The notes under the pieces were generated by a model. It was not told the DNA's origin. It worked only from the letters and a program-made list of their open reading frames with translations, and did no database searches. 64,000 bases of DNA, from NCBI GenBank assembly GCA_028865235.1, contig CP114561.1:496001-560000 (forward strand). The letters run 5' to 3'. The DNA is from Candidatus Manganitrophus sp. Its GTDB lineage: Bacteria; Nitrospirota; Nitrospiria; SBBL01; Manganitrophaceae. This document shows positions 30,133 through 39,709 of this stretch, one piece after another (within the stretch, counting starts at the first letter, position 1; each line of letters starts with the position of its first letter). Both the position numbers and the translations under genes were made by a program.

Positions 30133-31911
30133 TTATCCTCCCCATTCGCCGAGCAGGCGCGCCGATTGGATGAGCGCCAGGTGCGAGAAGGCCTGCGGAA
30201 AGTTTCCGATCAGACGCCCCGTCCTTGGCTCGTACTCTTCGGAGAGAAGCCCGAGGTCGTTGCGCAACGACAGCAGCCGGTTGAAGAGCGCCTCGGCCTC
30301 GCTCCGCCGGTTCGAGTAGACGTAGGCATCGACCAGCCAGAAGCTGCACGCCAGGAACGCTCCTTCACTTCCGGGGAGGCCGTCCTTCGTATTGTCGGTC
30401 CGGTACCGGAGGACGAAGCCGTCGCGCAACAGCTCCCTTTCCACGGCCTGAATCGTCCCCTGTACGCGCGGATCGCTCGCCGGCAAAAATCCGATCTCCG
30501 GAATCAGCAGCGCGGTCGCATCGAGCGCGTCGCTGTTGTAGGCCTGCGTAAATGCATTGAGCTTCGGATTGAAACCATGCTCGAGAATATCCCGACGAAT
30601 CCGATCTCGGAGGGCGCTGAGCGTCGGAAGCATCGCGTGAAACTCATCCTCCGGTTTGAGGAACTCTTCGACATAACGCACAAACCGATCGACCGCCACC
30701 CACGCCATTAATTTGGAATAGACAAAGTGTTGCCGGCCTCCGCGGACCTCCCAGATGCCGTCGTCGGGCCGCTGCCACGCGGTGGAGAGGAACTCCAACA
30801 ATTGGCGCTGCTGCGCGCGCGTCGGCGCGTCCGGCATCCCCATGCGGCGCGCCTCGTACAGCGCTTCGACCACCTCGCCGTAGACGTCGAGCTGGAACTG
30901 ATCGCTTGCCGCGTTGCCGATCCGGACCGGACGCGACTCTTCATAGCCGGGGAGCCACGGCGCCTCGAACTCCGTCAACCGGCGCTCCCCGGCGACCCCG
31001 TACATGATCTGCATTTCCTCCGGCGCTCCGGCGACGGCGCGCAGCAGCCAGTCGCGCCAGGCCATCGCTTCATCGATATAGCCGCCGGCCATCAGCGCCC
31101 GGAGGGTGAGGGTGGCGTCGCGCAGCCAGCAGAAGCGATAGTCCCAGTTGCGAACGCCGCCGATCTCTTCGGGAAGACCGGCGGTCGGGGCGGCGATGAT
31201 CCCGCCGGTGGGAGCGTACGACATCGCCTTGAGAACGATGAGCGAGCGGTCGACGACCTCTTTGTACGCCCCGCGGTAACGGGATCGCCCCGACCACTCC
31301 TTCCACCATCGTTCGGTTTCGGCGAGCGCCGAGATCGGGTCGAGCGGGTCGGCGGGAGGGAGATGCGCCGCCTGCCACGACAGCACAAACGGCACCCGCT
31401 CCCCTTTTTTCACCGTGAACTGGCCGCGCACGTTGTGCTCGGTGCATTCAACGGCGGCCGGGGTTCTGAGAATCAGCGAGTCGGGGGCGACCGTGAGCCG
31501 AATCCCCCCGTCCGTTTTTTCGATCCAAGGCTTGCTCCGGCCGTACCCGAAACGGGCCGCTAGCCAGAAATAGACCGGGACGCTTCCTTCAAGCCCTTCG
31601 ATAATCCGGATCACCGACTGGGCATAGAGACCGATCGGCATAAAATCGATGATCCGAACCGCGCCGCCGTCGCATTCGAAGTCGGTTTCGAGAACCATCG
31701 TTCCCGGCCGGTAGCGACGGCTGTTGCGGCGGACCTCCGCCCCCGGGTGAATGAGCCAGCAGCCATGCTCGTCGCGGCCGAGCAGCGCCGCCATGCAGGC
31801 GTCCGAGTCGAACCGCGGAACGCAGAGCCAATCGATCGATCCGTCGCGCGACACCAACGCCGCGCCGTACATGTCTCCGATAAAGCCGTAGTTTTCAATG
31901 AGTGATGGCAT
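30133..31911 (-). CDS. GH15 glucoamylase/trehalase-like enzyme
   Basis: Intact 592-residue protein without a signal peptide. The N-terminal beta domain begins IENYGFIGDMYGAALVSRDG, the hallmark of the GH15 trehalase-like group. The barrel contains NWDYRFCWLRDATLTLRAL. The general-acid Glu lies in RPDDGIWEVRG (about residue 385) and the base Glu in SEEYEPRTG (about 558). Expected to release glucose from an alpha-glucan, maltose or trehalose. The start ATG at 31911 has AAGGAGGAAAG. The gene stands between the large sulfatase and the ion channel gene. Confidence 0.92.
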   Translation of the reverse strand: MPSLIENYGFIGDMYGAALVSRDGSIDWLCVPRFDSDACMAALLGRDEHGCWLIHPGAEVRRNSRRYRPGTMVLETDFECDGGAVRIIDFMPIGLYAQSVIRIIEGLEGSVPVYFWLAARFGYGRSKPWIEKTDGGIRLTVAPDSLILRTPAAVECTEHNVRGQFTVKKGERVPFVLSWQAAHLPPADPLDPISALAETERWWKEWSGRSRYRGAYKEVVDRSLIVLKAMSYAPTGGIIAAPTAGLPEEIGGVRNWDYRFCWLRDATLTLRALMAGGYIDEAMAWRDWLLRAVAGAPEEMQIMYGVAGERRLTEFEAPWLPGYEESRPVRIGNAASDQFQLDVYGEVVEALYEARRMGMPDAPTRAQQRQLLEFLSTAWQRPDDGIWEVRGGRQHFVYSKLMAWVAVDRFVRYVEEFLKPEDEFHAMLPTLSALRDRIRRDILEHGFNPKLNAFTQAYNSDALDATALLIPEIGFLPASDPRVQGTIQAVERELLRDGFVLRYRTDNTKDGLPGSEGAFLACSFWLVDAYVYSNRRSEAEALFNRLLSLRNDLGLLSEEYEPRTGRLIGNFPQAFSHLALIQSARLLGEWGG

Positions 31912-32006
31912 GATCTTTCCTCCTTACGCTGATGGGATTCTCATTTCCTCTTAAAGATGGGTCTTTATCCTCTTCTTGCCGTCTATTTCTTTGTTCCTTT
32001 GTGCGG

Positions 32007-32697
32007 TCAACTGCCCAGGATGTTGATCGCGCGCGACGCCACAACGACGAGCGTGATGAGCGAGACGGCGCTCTCAATCATCATCAGCATCTTTGCCCGC
32101 GACGTCAGCGGCACAGCATCGGTTGTACTGAACGCCGTCGCTGTCGAGAAGGAGAGAAACAGGTAGTCGACGAACGTCGGCCGCCAGTCAGGGGGCGCCT
32201 GATCGGGAACCCCTGTCTGAGGGAAAAGCCAGTCCGGTCGCTTCCCCCGTCGTTCAGACGGGGTTCGGGCCCGCCGCGATCGATCTGCCAGTAGAGCAAC
32301 GAGAATGCGAGCACGTTGTTGACCCACACCGCAATGCCTGATGCGAGAAGCTGCAAGCCGCCAATCTCCGACGAACGAAAGATCATCCTGCCGATCACCT
32401 GGGCCAGCGTCGCAAGGTTACCCCCTCCGCAATCGCAAAGAAGAGGAGCATGATCCCGTGCTCGATGCGAAGCCACCGTCGCCTTGTTGCGGGCGCCAGC
32501 GCGCCGGGAACCATCGCCGCGATCACCGCGAGACCTATGACGTAGGGCACCCAGACCGGGAACAGCCTGACCCGTTCCGGGAGGAGGGCCAAAATGGCGA
32601 GCACCGCAGAGATCGCGACCGCAACGGGCCAGCGACGTTCGAGCCGGATCGGTTGGGCCGATTCTTTCGCCCGTATTCTCCTTTTCGTCATTTCCAT
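32007..32697 (-). CDS. Two-pore-helix-type ion channel membrane protein (two frameshifts)
   Basis: Restored protein of about 230 residues with four or five membrane segments. The first two are near RWPVAVAISAVLAILALLP and WVPYVIGLAVIAAMVPGAL, the third near LLASGIAVWVNNVLAFSLLY. The C-terminal part YLFLSFSTATAFSTTDAVPL followed by a long helix resembles the pore loop and last helix of potassium-channel-like proteins, although the GYG filter is absent (TAFSTTD). Frameshifts at the C5 runs near 32421-32425 and 32243-32247; adding one base to each gives a continuous frame. The start is uncertain among ATGs at 32700, 32697 and 32691. Confidence 0.65.
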
Positions 32698-32822
32698 CAT
32701 TGGTTGAGCACGCACGCGCGTCCCACGATTCGCTTCGGTCACAATGCGATTGGAGCGTTGCATCGACCCATACCCTGCACATTCCCCACTGTGACCTCTC
32801 CCCTGTTCGCTCTTTTTACTTC

Positions 32823-33464
32823 CTACTGACCGCGCGGCCTCAGAATGGCCCGCGCGGGTGCGCCGTCCGCTCCGGCGACTCGCAGCGGCAGACAAACCAG
32901 TTCATACGCGCCCGGTTTCACGGCAGACAGGTTCAGCCCTTCGATGAGCCAAATCCCCGCGCCGAGGAGGATCCGATGGGTTTCGACTGCATCGTGTACA
33001 TAACCGCCGACCGAGAGGTAATCGATACCGACCGTGCGCACCTGTCGCTGAACGAGGAATTGCGCGGCCGCCGCACTGATATAGACAAAATCTTCGACAA
33101 ACTGGTCGTTTTTCCAACAGCGCTCGGAGTTCCGGGTGTGAAACAGCACGCGCTCTCCTGCTTGCAGGCGGTGGGCCTCCAGCTCTGCGGGAAGAATGAC
33201 CTGGGGGTGTGCAATGGAGATCACGCGCGCCGGCCCGATCGAAGCGTCGAGGGGCATGTCATCGAGCCCCGCGCCGTCCGCGAGGAAATGCTTCGGCGCA
33301 TCCATATGCGTGCCCGTATGCGCACCCAGCTCCAGCTTGGATACGGTGGCCGCATCTCCGCGCGACAGATCCTGAATGTTCTCGATGCGCACGGCCGGAT
33401 TGTCCGGCCAGTGCACCATGCCCCGATAAATCGGCACTGAGATATCGATCCATGTCACGGTCAT
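32823..33464 (-). CDS. Cyclase-family metal-dependent hydrolase (kynurenine formamidase-like)
   Basis: About 213-residue protein of the cyclase/kynurenine-formamidase family. The metal-binding motif HTGTHMDAPKHF (H-x-GTH-x-D-x-P-x-H) is intact at about residue 50. Other family marks are DISVPIYRGMVHWPDNP and IDYLSVGG. The family includes arylformamidases and isatin hydrolases; the substrate here is not determinable. The ATG at 33464 (MTVTWIDIS) is chosen because AAGGAGGGAGG precedes it; an upstream in-frame ATG lies at 33488. It is the first intact gene to the left of promoter-like element A (33603-33795). Confidence 0.88.
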   Translation of the reverse strand: MTVTWIDISVPIYRGMVHWPDNPAVRIENIQDLSRGDAATVSKLELGAHTGTHMDAPKHFLADGAGLDDMPLDASIGPARVISIAHPQVILPAELEAHRLQAGERVLFHTRNSERCWKNDQFVEDFVYISAAAAQFLVQRQVRTVGIDYLSVGGYVHDAVETHRILLGAGIWLIEGLNLSAVKPGAYELVCLPLRVAGADGAPARAILRPRGQ

Positions 33465-33509
33465 CTCCTCCCTCCTTGGGACCTTCAAATTTTCGATTCA
33501 GTCCCACTA

Positions 33510-33567
33510 AAACGCTTTGTACCTGCGGCGCTTGTTCGCATTTACGCCGCCGCGACATCGTCGGCAG
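33510..33567 (-). pseudogene. Remnant of the glucose-dehydrogenase-like gene
   Basis: Bases 33511-33545 closely match 35369-35403 inside the intact dehydrogenase gene (shared words include CGCTTGTTCGCAT). Bases 33547-33567 match 35436-35456, with about 33 bases missing between. The minus-strand translation reads VNANKRRRYKAF then stop, compared with VNANKRHWYKASKAL in the intact protein. This is a decayed internal fragment. Confidence 0.7.
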
Positions 33568-33602
33568 CAATGGTGTAACGGTGTAAAAGGAATAAAGGTG
33601 GA

Positions 33603-33795
33603 AATACCAGGATAGTAAGGCGGCTGACGGTTGAGGATCACCCGCGCCGATGGGACAATGATTCATCTTAGTGAAGAAAGAATACAGGCGACAAGGGGGA
33701 TCGGCATTACAATTCGATAAAAATATGGATCGCGCACGAATCTTGAATGGAGAGTAAGACGCCACACAGTCCAAAGGATGATGATGCCGGACCTT
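33603..33795 (-). promoter_or_regulatory. Promoter-like repeat element, copy A
   Basis: One of four homologous intergenic elements. On the minus strand it carries a -35-like TTGTCG (33689-33694), an 18-base spacer and a -10-like TAAGAT (33665-33670). The -10 overlaps AATGATTCATC, an imperfect form of the palindrome in the other copies. Transcription would run left toward the cyclase-family gene at 33464, leaving a leader of about 190 bases. Copy A is among the more diverged, yet the -35/-10 region is well kept. Confidence 0.55.
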
Positions 33796-33799
33796 TGAG

Positions 33800-33872
33800 A
33801 AAGAATGGCTCTGTTTCGCTCCGTCATAAGGCATAAAGCGGCAGACGAAAACTGAAACAGGCTCATCATCAG
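33800..33872 (-). pseudogene. Remnant of a histidine-kinase 3' end
   Basis: The segment around 33833-33862 (ATAAAGCGGCAGACGAAAAC) matches the last part of the intact kinase gene near 53955-53985 (GTAAAGCGGCAAGCGAAAAC). It lies in the same position relative to the repeat element as the intact kinase does at 53.9 kb. The minus-strand frame still reads LFQFSSAALCL against FSFRLPLYDE. The rest of the kinase is missing. Confidence 0.6.
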
Positions 33873-33904
33873 ACGATTCTCCTCATTTGATCGTCGCAGT
33901 GGCC

Positions 33905-35179
33905 TTAGAACCTGATTATCATACGGACGCCGGGAAAGACGGCGGTGGTTTCTCCCAGGCCTGGCTTGATGACCTGTAAGTTCGCGCCCACGGTGACCGA
34001 TGGCGTCATGGCCGCATTGTAGAAAAGCTCCATGCCTTGTTCGTTGCGAATCTTCTGAATCGGGGCAAGCGCATCCTTCAGATCAGGGCTCAACCCATAG
34101 TAATAGTAGCCGAAGCCCCAATTGTCCCGACCTCGGCCCGGAATCAAGCCCGTCCCGCCCACGCCCGCGAGGGCCGACCAGTAGAGCCGGTTGGGATTGC
34201 CGTCCGAGAGGCCGAACTGGCCGAACAGGCCGACCCCCTCTTTTGGATTCTCTGCCGACTGATAGAGATACTGGTCGAACGAATAGGCGAAATAGTAACG
34301 GCTGTCCTTGATGCCGGGGGTTCCCGAAGGGTAAGGAGGAATAAGCGTGTCGTTCAGGTCCTCCAGGTCGGTGCCGGGGAGCGTGCTATAGGAGGCGGCG
34401 AATCCCTGATGGCCGCGGAGGTCGGCGAGGGTGACGGGAAAATCAACACTGACGCGGACGGTGACACCATCGGCGAAAGGGTCTTCTAAACCGGTTCGGT
34501 TCACCACGTCCACCGGATCGTAGACCCACAAACCGAACGTGGCAGGCTCGGTCCGCACACTCATGATGACACCGAAGAGATACGGCGGGACTGTGCCGCT
34601 GGGGGGGGCCGTGAAGGAAATATTCCAGAACGAGTCGATGCCGGCGCCCCCCATGAAGGGTTTGCTCGCCGCAAAATCGATCATATTGATCTTGCCCAAT
34701 ACCAGGGAAGCCGAGTCGCCAAAACGCTGCTGTAAATATACGCTCGACAAGTCAATCGCAGCGCTCCCCTCAATCCCGGGGAAAAACAGCGCCGTATTGA
34801 CCGGTGCCAGCGTTCCCCCCTGCCCATTGACGCTGTTGCCGAAGTTGTATTCCCCATGAATGGTCATGGACAACCCGTCCCAAAAACCGAGCTTACCGAG
34901 GTCGGCCTTGAGCAAGAGGTCCAGTTTGCCGCCATACCTAAAACTGTTCTCATCGTCGCCGGCGGCCAGTCCTTGATAAAACTGGGTGAGCCTGGGGTCG
35001 AGCGTGATGCCATGATCTTGCAACCAGGTTCGGGCGCCGCCCCAGTCGCCGGTGAGGTGATCGCGCTCCAGTGGGTCGGGCGACGGCGCCGCCTCCGATG
35101 GAGCTGCCAAGGCACTACGACCAAAAGCAAACATCAGCGCCACCGACACAAGAAGTACTTGGATCACTCTGGTTTTCAT
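33905..35179 (-). CDS. OprB-type carbohydrate-selective porin
   Basis: Intact outer-membrane porin of about 424 residues with signal peptide MKTRVIQVLLVSVALMFAFG...ALA. Family marks: LTGDWGGARTWLQDHGITLD at the mature N-terminus (the OprB opening), FGKINMIDF-type strand (LVLGKINMIDFAASKPFMG), and a terminal strand ending VRMIIRF with the Phe signature. Expected to admit glucose or other sugars. Start ATG at 35179 rather than 35209 because the signal peptide then begins properly. It is downstream of the glucose-dehydrogenase-like gene by 50 bases, so substrate entry and oxidation may be linked. Confidence 0.9.
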   Translation of the reverse strand: MKTRVIQVLLVSVALMFAFGRSALAAPSEAAPSPDPLERDHLTGDWGGARTWLQDHGITLDPRLTQFYQGLAAGDDENSFRYGGKLDLLLKADLGKLGFWDGLSMTIHGEYNFGNSVNGQGGTLAPVNTALFFPGIEGSAAIDLSSVYLQQRFGDSASLVLGKINMIDFAASKPFMGGAGIDSFWNISFTAPPSGTVPPYLFGVIMSVRTEPATFGLWVYDPVDVVNRTGLEDPFADGVTVRVSVDFPVTLADLRGHQGFAASYSTLPGTDLEDLNDTLIPPYPSGTPGIKDSRYYFAYSFDQYLYQSAENPKEGVGLFGQFGLSDGNPNRLYWSALAGVGGTGLIPGRGRDNWGFGYYYYGLSPDLKDALAPIQKIRNEQGMELFYNAAMTPSVTVGANLQVIKPGLGETTAVFPGVRMIIRF

Positions 35180-35228
35180 GAGTGTCTTTCTTCCGGTGAA
35201 TGGGATCAATGCGCCACTTTAATTCCAC

Positions 35229-36274
35229 TTAGACTTCAGAAAACTGGATGACAACCTTGATGTCGTCCGGTTTTCTCTCCAGGGCCTGATTGAAATGCTC
35301 CGGCTTTTCACGGCGTGTGATCAGGCGGCTCAGCCACTTCCGGTCCGCGCGCGCCAGCGCTTTGGATGCTTTGTACCAGTGGCGCTTGTTCGCATTCACG
35401 CTGCCGACGATCACATTGTTCTTCAGGACCGCCCCCGCCGCGACATCGCCGACGGCCCGGGTCGCGATCCCGCCCAATCCGACTCCGGCAAGGCAGAGGA
35501 TTCCCCCTCTCCGACCTTATGGATCGCGTCGGCAATCACCGGTCCGGCACCGGTGCACTCAACGATGATGTCCGGCTCGAACGTGAGGTCCAATACACTT
35601 CCGGTGTGATACGTCGCGCCGAGGGCGCGCACGAGCTCCGGCTTCGGCCCGCTCTCGGCGCGATCGAGGACGTGGACATCCAGTTCATGCAGACTCAATC
35701 GGAAAGCCGCCAAAAGACCGATCGGACCCGCGCCGGTGACCAGCGCGGTCTTCGGTTCCCAGAAACTGCGTTGCCCGATCGTGACAACCTGCTCCAGCGC
35801 TTTCGTGATCACCGTCGTCGGCTCGATCAGCACGCCGAGGATCCCCAGGGAAGGGTCGACCTTCATCACATATTCGGGTTCGATGCGCCATCGTTCCGAC
35901 ATAAATCCGTCGATTTCTTTAATCCCTCGCTCGGTGTACCGGCTGTTGCGGCACATGTCCGACTCGCCCACCGCACAATTGGGGCAGGGAACCGGGTCCG
36001 GACGGCGGACAATCCCGACCACCAGGTCTCCCTTTTTGAGCGAACGGCTTACACCCGGATCAATGATGCGGCCGAGCGATTCATGCCCCAGCACCAGACG
36101 CGTCTTTCCCGGAGGGGCCCAGCCGTATTTCCCCTCGACGATCTCGACGTCTGTTCCACAGACACCGACGGCCACCGCTTCAACCAAGACCGAGCCCTCT
36201 CCCGCATCGGGCTCCGGAATCTCTTCGAACCGGGCGGTTCCGGGTTTTTTGGGCTCTACGGTAATCGCTTTCAT
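35229..36274 (-). CDS. Glucose-1-dehydrogenase-like Zn alcohol dehydrogenase (one frameshift)
   Basis: Medium-chain dehydrogenase of about 348 residues after repair. GVCGTDVEIVEGKYG and LVLGHESLGRI give the catalytic zinc ligands (Cys, His, Glu). The structural zinc cluster is partial (CPNCAVGESDMCRN). TGAGPIGLLAAFRL is the NAD(P)-binding Rossmann loop. The overall pattern is that of archaeal/bacterial glucose 1-dehydrogenases. One base missing in the C5 run at 35503-35507 explains the break; restoring it gives EGGILCLAGVGLGGIATRAV. Fragments of this gene also occur at 33510 and 53536. Upstream of the OprB porin in a likely sugar-oxidation operon. Confidence 0.88.
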
Positions 36275-36278
36275 GGAG

Positions 36279-38102
36279 TCACCTCCGAGACTGGGCCGTT
36301 GCGCTCCGCATTCCTTCTCTTTCACGATTCCAAGCCAAGGAGAAGACCGAACGGGACAATGTCCCTCCTGAAACATTTCTGGCGTTGAACCCGTTTTGCA
36401 TCAGGATACGGGTTGCGAGGTAGGCGCGCTGGCCCGATCTGCAAAAGACGTGGATCTCGCGGTTGCGGGGGAGTTCGCCAAGGCGCGCGCGCAGCTCACC
36501 CAGCGGAATGTTGACCGCGCCCGGCACGTTCTCCACGGCCAGTTCCACCGGCTCGCGCACATCGAGGAGGAACTCGCCGTTGATGACGTCCCAATGACTG
36601 AGCGGCATGTCCCCGCGAAGGATATCGGCGGCGACCATCCCCGCGAAGTTGACCGGATCCTTCGCGCTGCCGAACTGGGGCGCGTAGCAGAGCTCGGCTT
36701 CTTCGAGGTCGTATACCGTCGCGCCCATCTGCATCGCCATCGCCAAGGCGCTGATCCGTTTGTCTACCGCCGGTCCGTCCTCGCCGAGCGCCTGCGCCCC
36801 GAGGAGACGTCCGTCGGATTTCCGGAAAATAACTTTCAGGCCGACCATCTTCGCGCCAGGATAGTATCCCGCGTGCGAATTCGGGTAGAGATAGATCTTT
36901 TCAAAGTCCTTGTCTCCGAGCTTGTTGAGCGTCTTTTCATTGACGCCGGTCCAGGCGGCCGCCCCCCCGAAAAAACCGACGATCGCGGTCCCCTGCGTCC
37001 CCCGGAAGCGGGAGTCTCGCCCGGCGATCACATCGGCCGCGATACGGCCCTGCCGGTTCGCCGGCCCGGCGAGCGCCAAAAGACTCCATTGGCCGGTCCC
37101 GAAATCCTTGACCTCTACCGCATCGCCAACGGCGAAGATATCCGGGTTGCTGGTGCGCATCTGTTCGTCTACGCGGATCCCCCCGCGTTCGCCGATCTCC
37201 AGGCCCGCCATCTTGGCGAGCGAGGTGTCCGGCCGGACGCCGAGCGCGAGGATCACGATATCCGCCGGATAAATCTTGCCCGATTTGGTGCGAACCTCGA
37301 GCGTGCCGTTTGTAGACTGCTTGAATCCGGCAACCCCGTCATTGAGCGCAACGTGGACACCATGCTTGGTCAGCTGGCTCTCGACGAGGTGCGCGTGTTC
37401 CGGATCGAGCGGGGCGAGAACCTGATCGAGCATCTCGACAAGGGTCACTTCGAGCCCGAGGTGGACCAAGTTTTCCGTCATCTCGATGCCGATGAATCCG
37501 CCGCCGATCACCACTGCGTGCCTCGCAGGCTTCGCAACCTGGATTCCTGAGTAGGTATACATGCCGGTCAGAAAGGTCGTCCCTCGTTCAATCCACTGAC
37601 GGATTTCCCTCGCGTCCGGCACGGTCCTCACCTGAAAGATTCCGGGGAGATCGATTCCAGGCAAGGGGGGACGGATGGAGGCCGCCCCGGGCGACAGCAC
37701 GAGTTTGTCGTACGACTCGGTGTTCACCTCGCCGGTCGCGAGATTTCGCAGCGTCACGGTTTTTTCCTTCGGCGAGAGGCCGATCGCCTCGCAGCGCGTT
37801 CGCACGTCGATTCCGAACTGCTTGAGAAAGGTCGTTTCATTCGCCAACAAGAGACTCGCTTCTTTTTCGATCACGTTTCCGACATGGTAAGGGAGCCCGC
37901 AGTTCGCATACGAGACATACGGCCCGCGTTCCACCATGAGGATTTCGGCCTGTTCATCCAACCTGCGCAGGCGCGCCGCGCACGACGCCCCGCCCGCCAC
38001 GCCCCCGACGATGATGACCTTTTTCTTTGCACTCTTGTCTTTTCGTTCTGTGGTGGCGTTTGTGCTTGTCTCGATCGTTTTCCTCTCTTTGTCCTTTGCC
38101 AT
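36279..38102 (-). CDS. CoA-disulfide-reductase-like NAD(P)H oxidoreductase with C-terminal rhodanese domain
   Basis: About 607-residue flavoprotein. The N-terminal FAD site is VIIVGGVAGGASCAARLRRL, the redox Cys is in SYANCGLPYHVG, the NAD(P) site is HAVVIGGGFIGIEMTENL, and the second FAD motif is NPDIFAVGDAVEV. A rhodanese domain follows (about residues 500-590) with its Cys in VFCRSGQRAYLA. This CoADR-RHD architecture is known for persulfide/polysulfide and CoA-disulfide reduction. A Lys-rich low-complexity leader (residues 1-28) precedes the FAD domain. Start ATG at 38102 has GGAGG. The last 20 residues look atypical and may reflect a late frameshift. Confidence 0.9.
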   Translation of the reverse strand: MAKDKERKTIETSTNATTERKDKSAKKKVIIVGGVAGGASCAARLRRLDEQAEILMVERGPYVSYANCGLPYHVGNVIEKEASLLLANETTFLKQFGIDVRTRCEAIGLSPKEKTVTLRNLATGEVNTESYDKLVLSPGAASIRPPLPGIDLPGIFQVRTVPDAREIRQWIERGTTFLTGMYTYSGIQVAKPARHAVVIGGGFIGIEMTENLVHLGLEVTLVEMLDQVLAPLDPEHAHLVESQLTKHGVHVALNDGVAGFKQSTNGTLEVRTKSGKIYPADIVILALGVRPDTSLAKMAGLEIGERGGIRVDEQMRTSNPDIFAVGDAVEVKDFGTGQWSLLALAGPANRQGRIAADVIAGRDSRFRGTQGTAIVGFFGGAAAWTGVNEKTLNKLGDKDFEKIYLYPNSHAGYYPGAKMVGLKVIFRKSDGRLLGAQALGEDGPAVDKRISALAMAMQMGATVYDLEEAELCYAPQFGSAKDPVNFAGMVAADILRGDMPLSHWDVINGEFLLDVREPVELAVENVPGAVNIPLGELRARLGELPRNREIHVFCRSGQRAYLATRILMQNGFNARNVSGGTLSRSVFSLAWNREREGMRSATAQSRR

Positions 38103-38193
38103 TTTGTGCCTCCTTTCGTTCATTCCTTTGTGGATGGCATGATTTCCTCCAGTCATCTTTGTCTATCACTTAGACTGATCTAAAGAGATCCTC

Positions 38194-38898
38194 TTAAAAC
38201 ATCCGAAAGAGCACGTCCAACTTCCAGGTGCTGAAATCCGCGGTGTACGACGTCTCGTCAAGATCGATCCACAGCCTACTGTAGCTGGCTCGTATTCCGA
38301 ACTGGCGATTGATATCGAACAAAATACCGACGGCGGCATTGTAGCTCAGTGCGTTTTCCGTCTTAGTCGGAACATAGCTGTCGCATATGTACCCGTACCA
38401 CGGATCATACCAGCACGCGGTGGAAGAGAGACCGCTCGGGATGTTGGTGTCGAGATGTGTATTGCCGATTCCTCCCGACACAAAAGGAGTAATGTTCTTG
38501 TTCAAGAGATGATAAATCCCGTTTAGCGAGATGGTAGACGTATCCAGGATGTTGTTGTATCTTCTGGTCGATCCGTCGGTCTGTACGATGGTCGCATCGT
38601 AGCCCCGTGAGCTCCAGCTAATGGAGCCGTTCAATTGGAAAAAATCGTTGAAGTTGTAGCCGAGGCCGAAACCAAAACCAACGTCGTCGTTTATGTCGAC
38701 GCTTGAGTCACCCCGTCCTTTGATCGTTTCCGACTGCGTATAATTGAGCGGGAGAAAGATCTCCCAAGACTTGCCCCGGCCGTCCGACCGGTTCGTCGTG
38801 AACGCGTTCTCCTGCGCCTCGGCCGGGAAGACAGACACAGCGATTCCCGCGCTCATAGAAAACACCAGCATGAAATTGACAATATTCGCTCTCTTCAT
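38194..38898 (-). CDS. Outer-membrane beta-barrel protein (OmpW/OmpA-like size)
   Basis: 234 residues with a signal peptide ending FPAEAQ. The mature part shows eight-strand-barrel character (FGFGLGYNFNDFFQLNGSIS, ITPFVSGGIGNTHL, FGIRASYSRLWIDLD) and ends KLDVLFRMF with the aromatic terminus. A Cys pair (ACWYDPWYGYICD) may form an extracellular disulfide loop. Specific function unknown. It lies 90 bases upstream of the CoA-disulfide-reductase-like gene. Intact. Confidence 0.75.
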   Translation of the reverse strand: MKRANIVNFMLVFSMSAGIAVSVFPAEAQENAFTTNRSDGRGKSWEIFLPLNYTQSETIKGRGDSSVDINDDVGFGFGLGYNFNDFFQLNGSISWSSRGYDATIVQTDGSTRRYNNILDTSTISLNGIYHLLNKNITPFVSGGIGNTHLDTNIPSGLSSTACWYDPWYGYICDSYVPTKTENALSYNAAVGILFDINRQFGIRASYSRLWIDLDETSYTADFSTWKLDVLFRMF

Positions 38899-38984
38899 CT
38901 TTCACCTTCCGTCTGAATGTTAAGCCGATCGCATCCGATTCTGATGCTCCTTTGGCCAGCTAAAGATCTGTCGTTAAACATTTC

Positions 38985-39625
38985 TTACTTCACGGGCAAC
39001 GATTCCCACAGCTCCGAGAACCCGTTCCACAAGATCTGCACGCCGATGCAGATGAGGATGAAGGCAAAGAGACTCGACAACGCCTCGGAGCCTGCCCGCC
39101 CCAACCGGCTTTCGATCCGGTCCGCGTATCGGTAGCAAAGATAGATGGCGCCTGAGATGAGAAGGCTCGCCGCCAGGGCTCCCAGCATGACCGGCATGTT
39201 CCTCGGCAGGATGGCGCCCAACGCAATCGACACGGAAATCGTTCCGGGTCCGGTGGTCACCGGCATCGTCAGCGGATAAAACGCCACGCGGACCCAATCG
39301 CCCGCCCCCCGACCTTCAGGCCGGCGTCGCTCCCCGATCGGCTCTCATTCAGAAGACGCCAGCCGGAGGAGGCAAGCACAATACCGCCCGCCACCCGGAG
39401 CACCGGCAACGAGATATCAAAAAACCGGAGAATCACCGTTCCGACATAGTAGGCGGTGTTCACGACCAGGAATGCGTAAAATGCAACCCGCCCCGCAAGG
39501 AAAGTCCGCTCGTCTCGACTCGCCCGTCGGGTCATTGCAAGAAAAAGCAACGCCATTCCCGGCGGATTGATCACAGGGAAAAGTGCTGCAAACACACGGC
39601 CGAAGCTCTCTAGAAAAACCGCCAC
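38985..39625 (-). CDS. MarC-family membrane protein (one frameshift)
   Basis: Six-helix inner-membrane protein of the MarC/UPF0056 family, about 214 residues restored. AALFPVINPPGMALLFLAMT and FYPLTMPVTTGPGTISVSIA are its conserved helices 1 and 4, each with the N/T-P-x-G turn. The frame breaks at the C6 run 39307-39312; adding one base gives KVGGAGDWVRVAFYPLTMP. Start is a GTG at 39625 preceded by GGAGGGG. MarC function is not firmly known; despite the name a drug-resistance role is not supported in E. coli. Confidence 0.88.
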
Positions 39626-39709
39626 CGCCCCTCCATGCCGTTACAAACGCCACCCGCACGGCCGGACCACCGCTCCATCCGCATCGGCGCCAGGCTCCTT
39701 GCGCCCGCG

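Larger units (their letters stand above)
33489..33904. other. Gene-poor stretch with remnants and repeat element A
   Basis: About 415 bases with no intact gene. From left to right it holds a dehydrogenase fragment (33510-33567), promoter-like element A (33603-33795) and a histidine-kinase 3' fragment (about 33800-33872). The remainder, up to the OprB stop, shows nothing I can interpret. Confidence 0.7.
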
